A DNA stretch of 64,000 nucleotides, from the NCBI GenBank assembly GCA_037974665.1, contig CM075768.1, forward strand, positions 6,473,501 to 6,537,500, read 5' to 3'. Positions 35,231 to 47,107 of the stretch are shown here, piece after piece. Numbering within the stretch: the stretch's first letter is position 1; each line of letters begins with the position of its first letter. Position numbers and translations under genes: made by a program. Below the pieces are notes generated by a model that saw only the letters and a list, made by a program, of their open reading frames with translations, was not told the DNA's origin and searched no databases. The stretch is from Ehretia macrophylla (taxonomy: Eukaryota > Streptophyta > Magnoliopsida > Boraginales > Ehretiaceae).

Positions 35231-36013
35231 TTGTACTCGCCCAGGTCGGGCTTTAATAGATTCACCCAGGTCGCGCTATTTGTAATTGTATTTTTTTCAT
35301 TTTTAATGAAATGGATGTTTTTGTTTTATTTGCATTTCATTCGAGTTAGTACATATGTACCTTTTCCTTCACAAATTATCTTAAGTAAGTGGAGTTGGAC
35401 CAATATAATGGACCTTTCAAACTTAATTTAAATGTAAAGAACTGAGTTGGACGCGATTAATGAATTTTCATCCTAATTCGAGCTGGTTAATTAGACAACT
35501 ATTATCGTTGACGACCTAGACTCGTTAGTCCGATTTAAAATTGGTCAAACTAATGTTGACAGATATTGTGCTCGAGTTTAGACCCAAACTAACATGTCGA
35601 CCTGAAGCCGGATTATACTGAGTTGGAAATTGATCTGAACTGGTAAATCTAATCAAATTATTATTGATTATACCCAAGCTGGAACCTAATCCGAGCTGGT
35701 TTACTTGATCATTAGCTCGTAATTAAGTGTGACCTCCGCGTTAATCCAAGTTGACAGTAGCTTAGTAGCTGAGGCGCTTGGGTCCAGGTCAGGCATTGCA
35801 CTGGTTCACAAAATGCATTGTATCATTTGTACATGTACTTGGGCTTGGGAGACGATCGCAAGTAACGTTTTGGCTCGGGGCCTTACAAAAGATTTCAGCT
35901 CAGTGGCTGTTACAAAATATCCGACTCGGGGCCTTTATGAGAGATTTTGGCTCAGGGCCATTACATTGTATTTCAGCTCGGGGGCCGTTACAAGAAATTT
36001 CGGCTCGGGGCCT
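35231..36013. other. Non-coding Tat spacer with GCTCGGGGCC tandem repeats
   Basis: The region between the end of the extra ORF and the end of pol on the other strand. From about 35870 to 36013 an imperfect tandem array has the motif TTTCAGCTCGGGGCC-TTAC about every 30 bp (five or six units). Tandem repeats in the pol-to-3' LTR spacer are usual for Tat-clade elements. Confidence 0.7.
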
Positions 36014-36179
36014 TAGACAAAATACCGCTTCAGGTGTTCTAAGTGCCATGCATTCTTCAATAATTTTTTGTACTTGTCGCAGAGGTAGAAGGTTCCGGGT
36101 CGGACTTCTTTCACGACTTCGTACAGTCCTTCCCAGGTCAGGGAGAGCTTGTTACTTGAGCGCGGCAAAAAGATGGCAT

Positions 36180-37000
36180 TTCAGAGTACGAGGTCGCCAA
36201 CCTTAATAGGCTTAGGCTTGACCTGCTTGACAAAGGCTCTTTGCATGGCAGCTTTGTTGGCCAGCATTTTGATTTGAGCTTTAGCTCGGAGCTCTTCGGC
36301 GAGGTCGAGCTCTTCACAAATCAGTGCTTCATTTATTGCTGGATCATGGTAGAGGGTTCTACTGGTCGGAGATTTGATCTCCACTGGTAGCACCACTTGA
36401 GTATCGAAGGTCAGCTCGAAGGGAGATTCTCCCGTTGCTGAGCTAGTGGTGATCTGTTGAGCCTACAGCACATTAGGAAGAATCGATGCCCACTGGCCCT
36501 CTGCTTCTTCCAACTTGGTTTTCAGGCCATGCAAAATGATTTGGTTAGTCCTTTCAACTTGGCCATTACTTTGAGGGTGAACAATATATGAGAATATGAG
36601 GTCGATCCCGATCTCGGCACATTTGCCTCGAAAGTATGCACTGTCGAATTACTTGCCATGGTCAGTAATGATAACCTTTGGTACCCCAAATCGGCAAATG
36701 ATATTTTTCCATATGAAATCCCAAGCTGCCTTTTCTGTTATTCTAACAACACCTTCAGCCTCATGCCATTTAGTGAAGTAGTCTACAGCTACGAATGCGT
36801 ACTTCTTTTGGTCAACACTGGTTGGCAATGAGCCGATGATATCTAGACCCCACTGATAGAATGGTCACGGGTTTATCATCACCGTGAGGTCTACCGCTAG
36901 CTTCCTCTGTATATTGGCAAACCTTTGGCAGGTGTCACACTTTTTTACATACTCTTTGGCATCTTGTTCTAAAGTTGGCCAAAAATAGCCTTGCCTCAAT
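36180..37000 (-). pseudogene. Tat integrase remnant
   Basis: The zinc-binding CDTCQRFANIQRK stretch lies near 36930, then core motifs GLDIIGSLP, IITDHG and HPQSNGQVERTNQ, covering the DDE positions. It is a fossil. Confidence 0.88.
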
Positions 37001-37239
37001 ACCTTTCGAGCCAAAGCCTTGCCTCCTAAGTAGTTTCCACATACCCCTTCATGAATCTCTCGGAGTATAAAGTTTCCCTCCTCGAGCGCAACATACTTTA
37101 AGAGAGGCCAAGTGTAGGCTCTCTTGTAGAGTTGCCCGAAAATTATGACAAACCTTGAGGCCTGTTTCATGAGTTTTCGAGCTGTTTTTTTATCCTCTAG
37201 GGTCATACCCCCCTCCAAGTAGTCCATGATTGGTTTGGT

Positions 37240-38121
37240 CTAATCTGGGCTTAAATTGAGCTCGGCTACGGCTTGCATCCCCAACTGGATACTTGGTTCG
37301 GACACTTTTTCCACATGGACCAGTGTAGGTCGGCTCTCGCCCAAGGCCAACCTGGACAGGGTGTCAGCCTTCATATTCTCCTCCCTCGGAATTTGTTGTA
37401 TCGTGAACCTTTTGAGCCTTGAGGTCAAATCCTTAACTTTGTTGAGGTAGGCCAGCATAGCATTGTCTTTGGCTTCGAACTCTCTCGATATCTGACTAGA
37501 AATCAATTGAGAGTCGGTGCTCAAGTCGACTGTTTGTGCCCCAAGCTGAGCTGTAATTTTCAGCCCTACGATCACTGCTTCGTACTCAGCTTCATTGTTG
37601 GACGCCGAAAAGGCGAACTCGAGAGAGTATTACTACTCATACCGGGTCAGGTCGAGGATGACCACTCCGGCTCTGCTTCCAGACTTCCCTGATGCCCCAT
37701 CCACATGGACCTTCCACACATCCTCCGGGTCATGTTCGGCTCGGCCAGTATATTCCACCACAAAGTTTGCGATGACTTGGGCTTTGATAGTTGTTCTGGG
37801 TTGGTAGGTGATGTCAAATTGACTCAGCTCAACTGCCCATTTCAGCAGCCTACCCGATGTCTCTGGCTTGTGCATGATGGACTTGAGTGGGGTATCCGTC
37901 ACGACCTTGATTGGATAAACATCAAAGTATGGCTTCAGTTTTTTTGCCGCCGTGATGTGCGCGATGGCGAGTTTTTCCAAGGAAGAATACCTCACCTCGG
38001 CCCCTTGCAAGGTTTTGCTGACATAATAGTCCGACTTTTGCTCCTTCCCTTCTTCGCAGAGTAGTGCTGCCGCCACTGCTGCCCCTGAACATGCCAAGTA
38101 TAGTACCAGCTTCTCCCTCAC
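37240..38121 (-). pseudogene. Tat dual RNase H region
   Basis: The first RNase H has LVLYLACSGAAVAAALL, YYVSKTLQGAEVRYSSLEK and VVTDTPLKSIMH. The second, archaeal-like RNase H has WKVHVDGASGKSGSRAGVV, a segment near 37600 and DLSTDSQLISSQI. A degenerate first and extra second RNase H is the known Tat arrangement. It is a fossil. Confidence 0.88.
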
Positions 38122-38399
38122 CTCAGGCCAGGATAGCAGGGGTGGCGAAGCTAGATACCTTTTTAGCTCTTGGAAGGCATCCTGGCATTCCGTAGTTCAT
38201 TCGAAATTCTTAAGATTCCTCAATATTTTGAATAGAGAAACACACTTGTCGGCTGACCTAGACATGAATCTGCTTAGCGCTACGACCTTGCCCACGAGCA
38301 CCTAGTCATCTTTCACGCAGGCCGGCAGTGCCAGGTCAAGTATCACTTGAAATTTCTTCGGGTTGGCTTCTATTCCACGGGTTGTGACCATGAAGCCCA

Positions 38400-39690
38400 G
38401 AAACTTTCATTCATTGACGCCGAATACGCACTTTTTCGGGTTCAATTTTATCCCAAAGTGCTCCATTACGGCGAAGGCTTCAGCCAGGTTGGCTACATGG
38501 TCTTCCACCCTTCTGCTCCTGACCAACATGTCATCTACATAGATCTCTATATTTCGGCCAATCAGATTTTTGAAAACCTTGTTCACTATCCGAGTGTAGG
38601 TAGCTCCAGCATTCTTGAGGCCAAAAGGCATGACCTCATAGTAGTAGAGACCTTTATCGGTGGTGAAGGCAATCTTCTCTTTGTCTTTAGGAGCCATCTT
38701 GATCTGGTTATAGCCTTTGAAGGCATCCATAAAAGAGAGTAGCTTGAACCCAGAGGTGGCATCCACCATCTGATCAATCCGAGATAGGGGAAAGCAGTCC
38801 TTAGGACAGGCTTTATTGAGGTCGGTAAAGTCAATACACAATCTCCATCCACATGAGGACTTGGTCACCAGCTGTAATGCCCCACGCCGAGTTCACGGAG
38901 GGGACGGGGTACATCACTACCGAGATATTGTCCGCTTTGGACTCGCCCGCATGGGTACGAGGCACTGCACGGATTTGTCCCTTTGAGGATCTCTCCCCAA
39001 AAGGCGTCTCGGCTGTTATAAGGAACTTTGCCCTTATAACCAGCTGTATCACTTCCTGAACTTCCGATGTGGGAGATTTTATACTCTACCCCCCTTAAAG
39101 AGCCAGCGCCACGCGGGCAACGGCACAACCCACGTTCGCACATGGAGGTTTTGATACCATTTGTAATGCCCTACGCCGAGTCCACAGAGGGGACGGGGTA
39201 CATCATTACCGAGATATTGTCCACTCTGGACTCGCCCGCATATGTACGAGGCACCGCACGGATTTGTCCCTTCGAGGATCTCTCCCCAAAAGGTGTCTCG
39301 GCTGTTACAAGGAACTTTGCCCTTATAACCAGCTGTATCACTTCCTGGACTTCCGATGTGGGAGATTTTACACCAGCACCACATTGGATAACTAGGTTGG
39401 GTATTGGATTTCCTTTATGTGGCCGGCGTCTGCCAATTTGCCTACCTCTTCTGCTATGATTTGTTGCTTATCATAATGGAAGTGCCTGTATTTCCATTTT
39501 ACTGGATAGTGATTTGGGTCGGCATTCAGGTGATGCTCAATCACTCCTAGGTCAATACCTATCATGTCAGAGGCAGACCATGCAAATATATGTTCATTTT
39601 TCAGCAAAAAATGGCTTATACCTTTCTTGAGGTCGTCAGGGAGTTCACTCCCCACCTTTGCTCTCTTTGTTTCATCAGAGAGCTCCATCT
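38400..39690 (-). pseudogene. Tat reverse transcriptase remnant split by a TRIM
   Basis: On the minus strand the N-terminal approach (HHLNADPNHYPVKWKYRHF) lies right of the TRIM. The palm (WRLCIDFTDLNKACPKDCFP, FMDAFKGYNQI, YYEVMPFGLKNAGATY, IYVDDMLVRS) lies left of it. The YVDDMLV box is typical of Tat. It is a fossil. Confidence 0.9.
38873..39372 (-). mobile_element. TRIM element, 500 bp, complete outline
   Basis: Two 211-bp LTRs (38873-39083 and 39162-39372), about 93% identical by eye, flank a 78-bp interior. Minus-strand reading gives LTR ends TG...CA, a primer site TGGTATCAAAACC (39148-39160), then a polypurine tract TAAGGGGGGTAGAG (39084-39097). A perfect 5-bp target duplication CCAGC flanks it (38868-38872 and 39373-39377). 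The LTR starts with the CCCACATCGG motif seen in many plant TRIMs. There is no coding capacity; it must have moved with enzymes of another element. Cassandra was considered, but no clear 5S rRNA-like block was seen. Confidence 0.93.
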
Positions 39691-39736
39691 CTTGAAGGTC
39701 TTTAATTGGGCTTCCTCTCTTGGCATCCCTCTTTTT

Positions 39737-41323
39737 CTAGGGCAAATCTGGTATCCATCCAACCTGATATTTGGGGCAGAGGGAGTTTTCATAACATTCT
39801 CGAGCTGAGAGCTGGGCTCCGCGAATGGTGGCCGTGCTGGCCGGGGTCGGGAATTTCAGGGCCTGGTGGTAAGTTGAAGGGACGACCCTGAAATGGTTGA
39901 GTGCCACCCAACCTAAGATCCCATTGTAAGTGGAGTTGTAATCCATCACAATGAAGTTGGCTTGCATCGAAACCCGTTTGTCTCCGTCTTCTAGCTTCAA
40001 CGGGAGGTTGATGACCCATTCGGCTCAGTGGGCTTGCCCGGTGAAACCAGCTAAAGTGCCCCTCAATGACCTGAGTCAACTCCTGTCCAACCCCATATGT
40101 TCAAAAGTGCTGAGGAATAAGACTTCTGCCGAGCTCCTGGTATCTACCATCAGTCTCTTCATGGTGAAGTTGGCTATTTCAGCGCTGATCACCAGTGGGT
40201 CATCATAGGGCAATATCACACCCTCCAAGTCTTCTGAGGAGAAAGTAAGCTCCTCCCTTTCTGGGATCGGACCTTGCGCTAGCCCATATTCCTTTCCAGC
40301 TCGAACATAACCCTTCCTGCCAGTTGAGGTCTCTCCACCCGATACCAATCCCCTTGTAATGGTTTCAATCACAGCCAAACATCCGCCCCCAGCCTGTTGC
40401 CTGGGTGGACTTCTCTCTCTATCTTTCTAATCGTGATTCCAGGTCAACTGTTGATCTACGTACCTCCGGAGGTGACCTCGGGCTATCAATGCTTCAATCT
40501 CTTGTTTCAAGTCTTTGCACTCCTCGGTGGTATGGTCGTAGTCCATATGGTAGCGGTAATACTTGGACCTATTGCGCTTCTCAGGTCAGTCTTTCATCCT
40601 TGAGGCTGAAGGTAGGTGGTTCTGGTATTGGATCTCCATCAAGATTTGCACCCTCATGGTGTTAAGGGGAGTGAACATAGTGAACCGGGTATTCTGCTTC
40701 GGCTGCTGAGGTTGCTTGCCTTGGTCATTTTGGATCTTACCTGCAGGTTGGGCTCGGGAGGTCTCTCCCTTCTTACTAGCTTCCTTCTCCTTGTCATCAT
40801 CCCTCTTCGCTTGATGGATTTCTTCCGAGTATATGTACCCTTCTGCTCGTACTATCAGTTCGGCTACAGTATCCACGGGGTCGATGGCCAAAGAGGATGT
40901 AAAGGGGCCCAACCTGAGTCTACTTTGATAGGCTATTAATGATATTAAGTCCTCCAGGTTGGGTATTCTGAGGGACTCCTTGTTGAATCAGGCCGTGTAA
41001 GCCCTTAGACTTTCTCCTCTATGCTGTTTCACCGACAGCAATGATGAAGTGTGGCGGGTTGCACGTTGGCTTCTTGCAAAACGGGACAAGAAAGCCTCAA
41101 CCAGCTGGTGAAAACTTGCAATTGAACCGGGACGGAGTTTTTGGAACCAATCCAAGGCATTGCCAACCAGGGTAGTTGGGAATGTCTTCGTATTCATCAA
41201 GTCAGTCATATCATGCAGAGTCAAATGGTAATCAAAGTTGAGTAGGTGACTGGCTGGGTCTCCGTCCTCATTGTAGACGGCCAGGTTGGGCATCCGGTTG
41301 TCGGTGGGCAACAGCGTCGCCAA
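39737..41323 (-). pseudogene. Tat gag and protease remnant
   Basis: The capsid region has PASHLLNFDYHLTLHDMTD, VGNALDWFQKLRPGSIASF and SQRATRHTSSLLSVKQHRGE, a standard retrotransposon gag run. The protease region has EIANFTMKRLMVDTRSSAEV and NFIVMDYNSTYNGILG, typical of Tat proteases. It is a fossil. Confidence 0.85.
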
Positions 41324-41873
41324 TACTTCAGGTGAGAGTGGGCTAACGCCGAGCTAGTTAATGACCTTGGCTATGGCAACCGCAGTCTTGGCCTGCTCGG
41401 GGTCAGCATGGGCCGCACTTTTGCCTCTCACCTCCACTGGTTTCACCATCGGCTCCAGGAAGTCTTTTCCGTCTTGAGCTCGGGTTCACCCCGGGGCTGG
41501 AATGTGAAACTATAGATGCACGGGCCACAGCGTAATTGCTTGTAGAACTGGGTGTTCCGCAGCTAGCCGGACTACCTGTTCTTTGAGTTCCTCAAACATT
41601 CTGAGCATCATCCTCATCTATGGTGATAGGCTGGAGTTGGGGTCTCCATCTATAGAAGGGTTAGTTTCTGAGGCTAAGTGTATACGTTGGTTCGCTCTAA
41701 CATCAGTTTGGGTTGGGTCTTAGCTAGGCACCTGTGTGGCTTCGAGGTCCCCATCCGGGTTGGGCGAGTCCTCTACCGGTGCACTGTGGCTTCTCGTTTG
41801 AACCATGATGGTTTCTCAATGAGTGGTGAGAAGAGTGATAGGAAGAACTCATTTCCCATAGACGGCGCCAAAC

Positions 41874-42350
41874 TATCGATGTGGGAATCTCGACGTTGAG
41901 GTTGGGAAGCTACTCTTGCTGAGCTTGAATTCTGGGTCGGTTCCTCAACCTATATTTTCTGGTTGGTTACCTGACCTGTACAAGGAAAAGGAAGGAAAAG
42001 GCAGGGTGATGACCTGAATTTTTCCCTCGGGCGTGTGAATGATTAGTATGTCCGAGTTGGCGAAGTAGCTGAGAGCATTTGATGAGCAGTTACCTCTGAA
42101 AATGATGACGTGAAGCTCTATTTATACTAAATTCGGACCTGACAGCATTTAATGTTGTGTAACTTTATGTCCCATCAAGGCTTTATGTCCCATCATAACA
42201 GTTGGCACTGAGGTTGGGGTTTTCCTGGGTCGGGGTGAGGTCGGATCGGCATACAGGTTGGGCATTAGCTGAATATGCTAGACTTGGCTTGGATTAGCCC
42301 GCCTCAGCTCGGTGTGCGTATCTTACCTCAGCTCGGAGTCTTTCTCGTCA
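41874..42350 (-). repeat. Tat LTR, minus orientation (5' LTR of the gag-pol unit)
   Basis: About 477 bp. On the minus strand it starts TGACGAGAAAG, has TATAAATAG (42118-42126) and runs into the primer-site region TGGCGCCGTC (41861-41870). It is inverted relative to 31970-32429 and clearly diverged from it, by very roughly one base in five by eye. Confidence 0.88.
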
Positions 42351-42420
42351 GAGGCTAAATGTCATCATCTACTATTGAACTAGCAAGGGTGTACTCTGCT
42401 TCCTTTGTAATATCTCTACT
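42351..42420 (+). repeat. Right copy of the 70-bp repeat flanking the Tat composite
   Basis: Direct-orientation copy of 31900-31970, beginning GAGGCTAAATG immediately after the right LTR end. Confidence 0.92.
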
Positions 42421-42660
42421 TTTTTATTATGTCTATAGACACATTTTTTTATGTAATGCCTACAACATAGGACCTCGCTGGAATGGCAAATGATGTATAT
42501 ATTCTGATTTGCCTGGTTAATTACAAAAAGAAAAAAAATAAAGAAATCAACACAATTGATGATGACAAAAAGAAAAGAAAAAAAATCAACACAACTAGCT
42601 CATCAATAAACATATAGTCAAACTTGATCAACACGATTGACTCATTAATATACATTTATG
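42421..42660. other. AT-rich non-coding interval
   Basis: Contains A-rich low complexity and a short repeated phrase (AAATCAACACAA twice, about 42545 and 42587). Nothing else is seen. Confidence 0.5.
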
Positions 42661-43582
42661 GGCTACCTCAGTACTTTATTCTTGTATATGCTCCTAGTAT
42701 GTATAATGTTTCTGGGACTCTTACCTCTTTATAGGTCATATCGGTTTTTCTTTGGTTACGTATGGGTGACTTCAATGATATAGCTTTTCAAATGGAAAAA
42801 TCTGGCTAATGTCTGACGCAAAAATCTCATATTAGATGTTTCAATGATTTCATAGACTTGAACTACCTTTTGATCTAGAATGGAAGGGTGCCTTTTATAC
42901 TTGGTCAAATAACAGAGATTCCAGACATGTTGTTAAGGAAAGGTTAGATCAGGCTCTATGTACTTTACACTGGCATGAATTTTTTTTTCTGATGCTTGGC
43001 ACGGAATTCACCCTATCATAGGCTCTGATCATGCACTGATTATACTCTCAACTTAGAATGACTTCATTAGACTGTCGCATCATTTCTTTTTTGTGGCTTT
43101 TTGGGCAGATGAACCACAGTGTGCTGATGAAATTAGGGGTTATTGGAATATTTCCTAGCAGGGTCCGGCAATGCATCAATTTCATGATAAACTTCAGCAT
43201 TATTGATGCAGACCTGATCAATGGATCAAACAGTTCTTCCATAACTCAGCTAAACAAATTAAGGATCTTAAGGATCATTTTATATTACTAGGATCTATCA
43301 TTTACTGAACATAACCAAGGATTGATCAATGATATTACTCATCAGATTGACAATCAATGGATTTGGGATGAGAAATTTTGGACAACTCAATCTCATGTGA
43401 AATGGTTAAACTACGGTGATAAAAACACGGCTTTTTTCCATGCCAATGCTATCCAGCACAGGACATGTGATAAGATTCTCCGAATGTAGGATGCTTTGGT
43501 TAGATGGATTGAGGATGTTTTTGTTATAAAGATTCTTATTATGACCCACTTTCGGGCCCTATACAAATTGGAGGATTCAAAA
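42661..43582 (+). mobile_element. L1-type LINE fragment (endonuclease to linker)
   Basis: Plus-strand frames show plant L1 endonuclease motifs: MGDFNDI at 42762-42782, GAFYTWSNN with VKERLDQAL at about 42887-42950, and GSDHA near 43021. The endonuclease-RT linker follows (NQWIWDEKFW and VKWLNYGDKNTAFFHANA, about 43350-43450). GDFND, TWSNN and GSDHA sit in three different frames (42762 mod 3 = 0, 42872 mod 3 = 2, 43021 mod 3 = 1), and several stops occur, so it is a pseudogene. The 5' end and ORF1 are missing. The reverse transcriptase is absent because the copia at 43583 begins here; the remainder could lie beyond the nest. Confidence 0.85.
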
Positions 43583-43755
43583 TGTTGAAATTACCGAACA
43601 TTAGTAAAGAAGAAGATAACGAGAAAATGAGAAGAAGAAGATGATTTCTTGTGTGTCTATTTGCAATGTTTACAACTGCCTTATATAGGCTGAGTAAGGC
43701 TGCTTTACATCATTATAATATACCATTGTACCTAACTAGCTGCATTAACACTCAC

Positions 43756-44331
43756 CTAACTAGTTGTACTAAAGTAGTTGAGAGTACCAAGATCTTTCAT
43801 TTCAAAATGTTGGCTAAGAAACTGCTTGAGATTAGAAATACCACCCAAATAATTGCCAGTAATAATCATGTCATCTATGTAAAGTAGTAACAGAACAATA
43901 CCAGATGTAGAGTGACGAATAAAGAGAGTAGAATCATGGTTGCTTGAAGTAAAATGAAACTCCCCAATAACAAAGCTAAATTTGGAGAACCATGCACGAG
44001 GAGCTTGTTTAAGACCATAAAGTGAACAACGAAGTTTACACACTTTGTGAGAAGGATGATCATACATTGGATGAGGCTTCATAAAGACTTCTTCATCAAG
44101 ATTACCATTTAGAAAAGCATTTTTGACATCTATCTAAAACAACTTCCATTGTCGTATAGCAGCTACGACAATAAGAGTTCGAACAGTGGTGAGACGAGCA
44201 ACTGATGCAAATGTTTCTTCATAGTCAATGTCATATTCTTGAGTGAACCCTTTTGCCATGAGACGAGCCTTGTACTGTTCTATAGAGCCATCAGATTTTG
44301 TCTCGATCTTGTAAACCCATTTGTATCCCAT
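43756..44331 (-). pseudogene. Copia reverse transcriptase remnant
   Basis: Minus-strand frames have [48 protein letters not shown] and LLYIDDMIITGN, the standard copia RT motifs. It is a fossil. Confidence 0.88.
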
Positions 44332-44491
44332 GGCATTCTTTCATGGAGGAAGATCGACTAAGTCCCAAGTGTGTTTGTCTTCTAAGGCCTTTAGTTCATC
44401 TGCCATAGCTTGTTGCCAAAGAAGATCACAACTTGCCTCTCGGTATGTTTGAGGCTCATGTAGTGAGAGAATAGTAGAAAAACAATGATAA

Positions 44492-46210
44492 TCAAAAAGA
44501 TGAAAAGGGAATGGACCTTACTCGTGTAGAATGACGTACAGGTAGGTCAGTGGAAATTGAGGTAGAAGTGGACTCAGAGTGAGGTATAGGACCACTGTCC
44601 GGAACCGATGACTCGGGATAGGCCGTATCAATTGTTGAGGAAGTACTTGGACTTGTATCTATACATGTATCACTATCATCATTAGGAAATAAAGGAAGAG
44701 AACAATTGGTGAAGAGTGGTGCAGATTGAGTATAGGGAATGGAAAAGGAAGAAATGGAAGCAAACATCTTATTTTCCCAGAAAATCACATGGCAAGAGAT
44801 ACGAAGTCGTTTAGAGATAGGATCCCAACAACGATAACCCTTATGTTCAATGCCATAACCTAAGAAGCAACACAATCGAGCTCGTGGTTCGAGTTTGGTA
44901 CGTTCATGTGGAGGAAGTACAAAGCATGTACATCCAAAGACTCGAAGATGCTCATAGATAGGTGGAGATCTATAAAGACGTTTGTAGGGAAGGAGATTAC
45001 CAATAACAGGATAGGGTAAATGATTAATGGTGTAAATAGTAGTGAGTGCAGCTTCTCACCAAAATCGTTCAGGACAAGAGGCAGAAATAAGAAATGTGTG
45101 AGTGATATCAAGAATATGTCTGTGTTTACGCTCAGCATGCCCATTTTGTTGAGAGGTATATGGACATGAGCATTGAGAAATAGTACCGTGTTGATGAAGA
45201 AGGTCAAGGACACTAGACTCCTTGTATTCCATGGTATTATCAGTACGGAGAATTTTAATCCGTTGTGAAAATTGGGTAAAAATCATGGTAGTGTATTCAG
45301 AGTAGATGCGAGGAAAGTTAGATCAAGCATGCATAAGATATATCCATGTAAATCTAGAATAATCATCTACAAAAATCACAAAGTATTTAGATCCGCCTAT
45401 TGTAGGAGTAGGAGAAGGTCCCCAAATATCAAAGTGAATTAAATCAAAGCAGGCAGAAGATTCAGAATCACTTTTATTAAAGGATAAAACAAGTTGTTTG
45501 CCAAGTTGACAAGGGAGACAATCAAACTTTTCAACTGTCACTTTTCTTAATGAACTTGCAGAAACTAGAGGTTGGACTTTTCCCAATGAGGCATATCCTA
45601 ATCGAGAATGCTAGAGATAAAGTGAAGAAGGTGTTGACGAGGAGATGACTAGAGCAGCGGTGTGAAGGTGTGATGGAAGATGTAGACTGATGAGTTCAAA
45701 TAGTCTTCCAACCTTACGGCCTATCCCAAGAATCTGTCTGGTACTGGGGTCTTGTACACGACAACCAGAATTAGAAAAAGTGACAACGAGACCAAGATCA
45801 CATAATTGGCCAACAGAGATAAGGCTAAGAGTAAGTTTAGGAACAAGATAAGTGTTTGGAAGTGAAGCATAAGAAGTAGAGATTGTTCCTATATGACTGA
45901 CATGCATAGAGTTTCCATTAGCTGTATAAATAGAGGGTTTATGGGAAATATGCACTATTTTGTTTGTCAAACTTGAAGAGTTGGCTATGATATGATTTGA
46001 ACAGGCAGAGTCAAAGTACCAAGTAGACTTACCAACCGTGGCAGAAAATGCAATGGAAGAAGAATGACTAGATTGAGCCAAAACTTGCTTAAGAACTTCT
46101 TGAAGATCTATAAGTGACATAGATGAGGTCGATGGGTCAATGGTAGTATCAGTGGCAACAATTGAGGACCCATCTTCAGTAATGACAGTAGCAGAGTGTG
46201 AGGTGGACAT
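44492..46210 (-). pseudogene. Copia protease and integrase remnant
   Basis: Protease core WYFDSACSNHI is near 46020. Integrase has FDLIHFDIWGPSP near 45430, FVDDYSRFTWIYLM near 45350 and QQNGHAERKHRHILD near 45130, and a C-terminal CFLGYGIEHKGYRCWDP near 44860. It is a fossil. Confidence 0.88.
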
Positions 46211-46468
46211 TGGATGTGGACCCTTAGGAGTAGTACCTTTGGAATTATTTCCATGAGAATTCCTGTTAGGATTACGATAACAATCACTTTAGAAGTGATT
46301 AGGTCTAGTTTTCTTGCAAAATGTGCAAGTCCTAGTGGGACAATTGATTAGTGTATGACCATACTTATGGCAATATTTGCAGTATTGTTGAGCAGATGGC
46401 AAAGAGACTTGGCCTTTTGGTGCATGATTCGATGTCGCAAGTACCATATTAGAAGATCGATGCTTATT

Positions 46469-47107
46469 TCAAGACTGAAGTCGAGTTTCCTCTGAAAGAA
46501 GCTCTTGAAATGCTTGCTCTAGTGTTGGAAAAGGATTTCGATGAAGTAAGGAAGCACGAACAAGTTCAAAGTTATCGCGGAAGGCCATAAGAAAGTGAAC
46601 AAGTCGACTTTTATCTCTCCAAACAACAAATTGTTCCACATCCTTAGTACATTTCCAAGTAGGTTCAGAGGAATTAAGTTGATCCCAGATAGTATACATA
46701 TGCGACAAGAAGTTGTTGATTGATTGACCAATCTCTTGGTGCATGGAGTGAAGATTGATGACAAGTTGATATTGATGAGCTCCATCTGCAGCAGTATACC
46801 TTTGTGCGAGAAAATCCCAAACCTCTTTGGCCGTACAAAAACGTCCAAACTGAAGACTTATGGAGGTAAAACAAGTATTGCGAAACCAAGTGATAATTTG
46901 ATAGTTTTTGCTATCCCATTCTTCAAGTCGTTCAGCATACTTATCATCAGATTTGCAAGTTGTTTTCACAGGTTCTTGAGCATCCCCAGTAAGTAATCTC
47001 CATAATTTATGACCTCGAAGAAAGCTAGTCATGGCGTCGGTCCAAGGTACATAATTGGTTCTATCAAATATGATACTAATAGGTTGAGGAACATTTGAGT
47101 GATCCAT
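46469..47107 (-). pseudogene. Copia gag remnant (UBN2-like)
   Basis: It starts MDHSNVPQPISIIFDRTNYV, then WTDAMTSFLRGHKLWRLLTG and WDFLAQRYTAADGAHQYQL, the plant copia gag pattern (UBN2 family). In this element type gag forms particles in the cytoplasm. It is a fossil. Confidence 0.88.

Larger units (their letters stand above)
36014..41873 (-). mobile_element. Ty3/gypsy Tat-clade gag-pol region
   Basis: Read on the minus strand from a primer site at about 41861-41870. Parts: gag leader, gag capsid (about 41323-40590), protease region (about 40380-39740), reverse transcriptase (about 39470-38400, interrupted by a TRIM), RNase H (about 38120-37730), a second RNase H-like domain (about 37720-37250) and integrase (about 37000-36180), ending near 36014. 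The duplicated RNase H is a hallmark of the Tat clade. About ten or more breaks; inactive. Its 5' LTR is 41874-42350. No LTR in the same orientation was found on the left. Confidence 0.9.

Noticed and set aside
38873-39372. Cassandra (5S rRNA-bearing TRIM)
   Set aside because: No convincing 5S internal promoter block could be read in the LTR; left as an unassigned TRIM.
38407-40939. Plus-strand frames opposite the Tat pol
   Set aside because: They mirror minus-strand gag-pol motifs and the TRIM; no independent domain.
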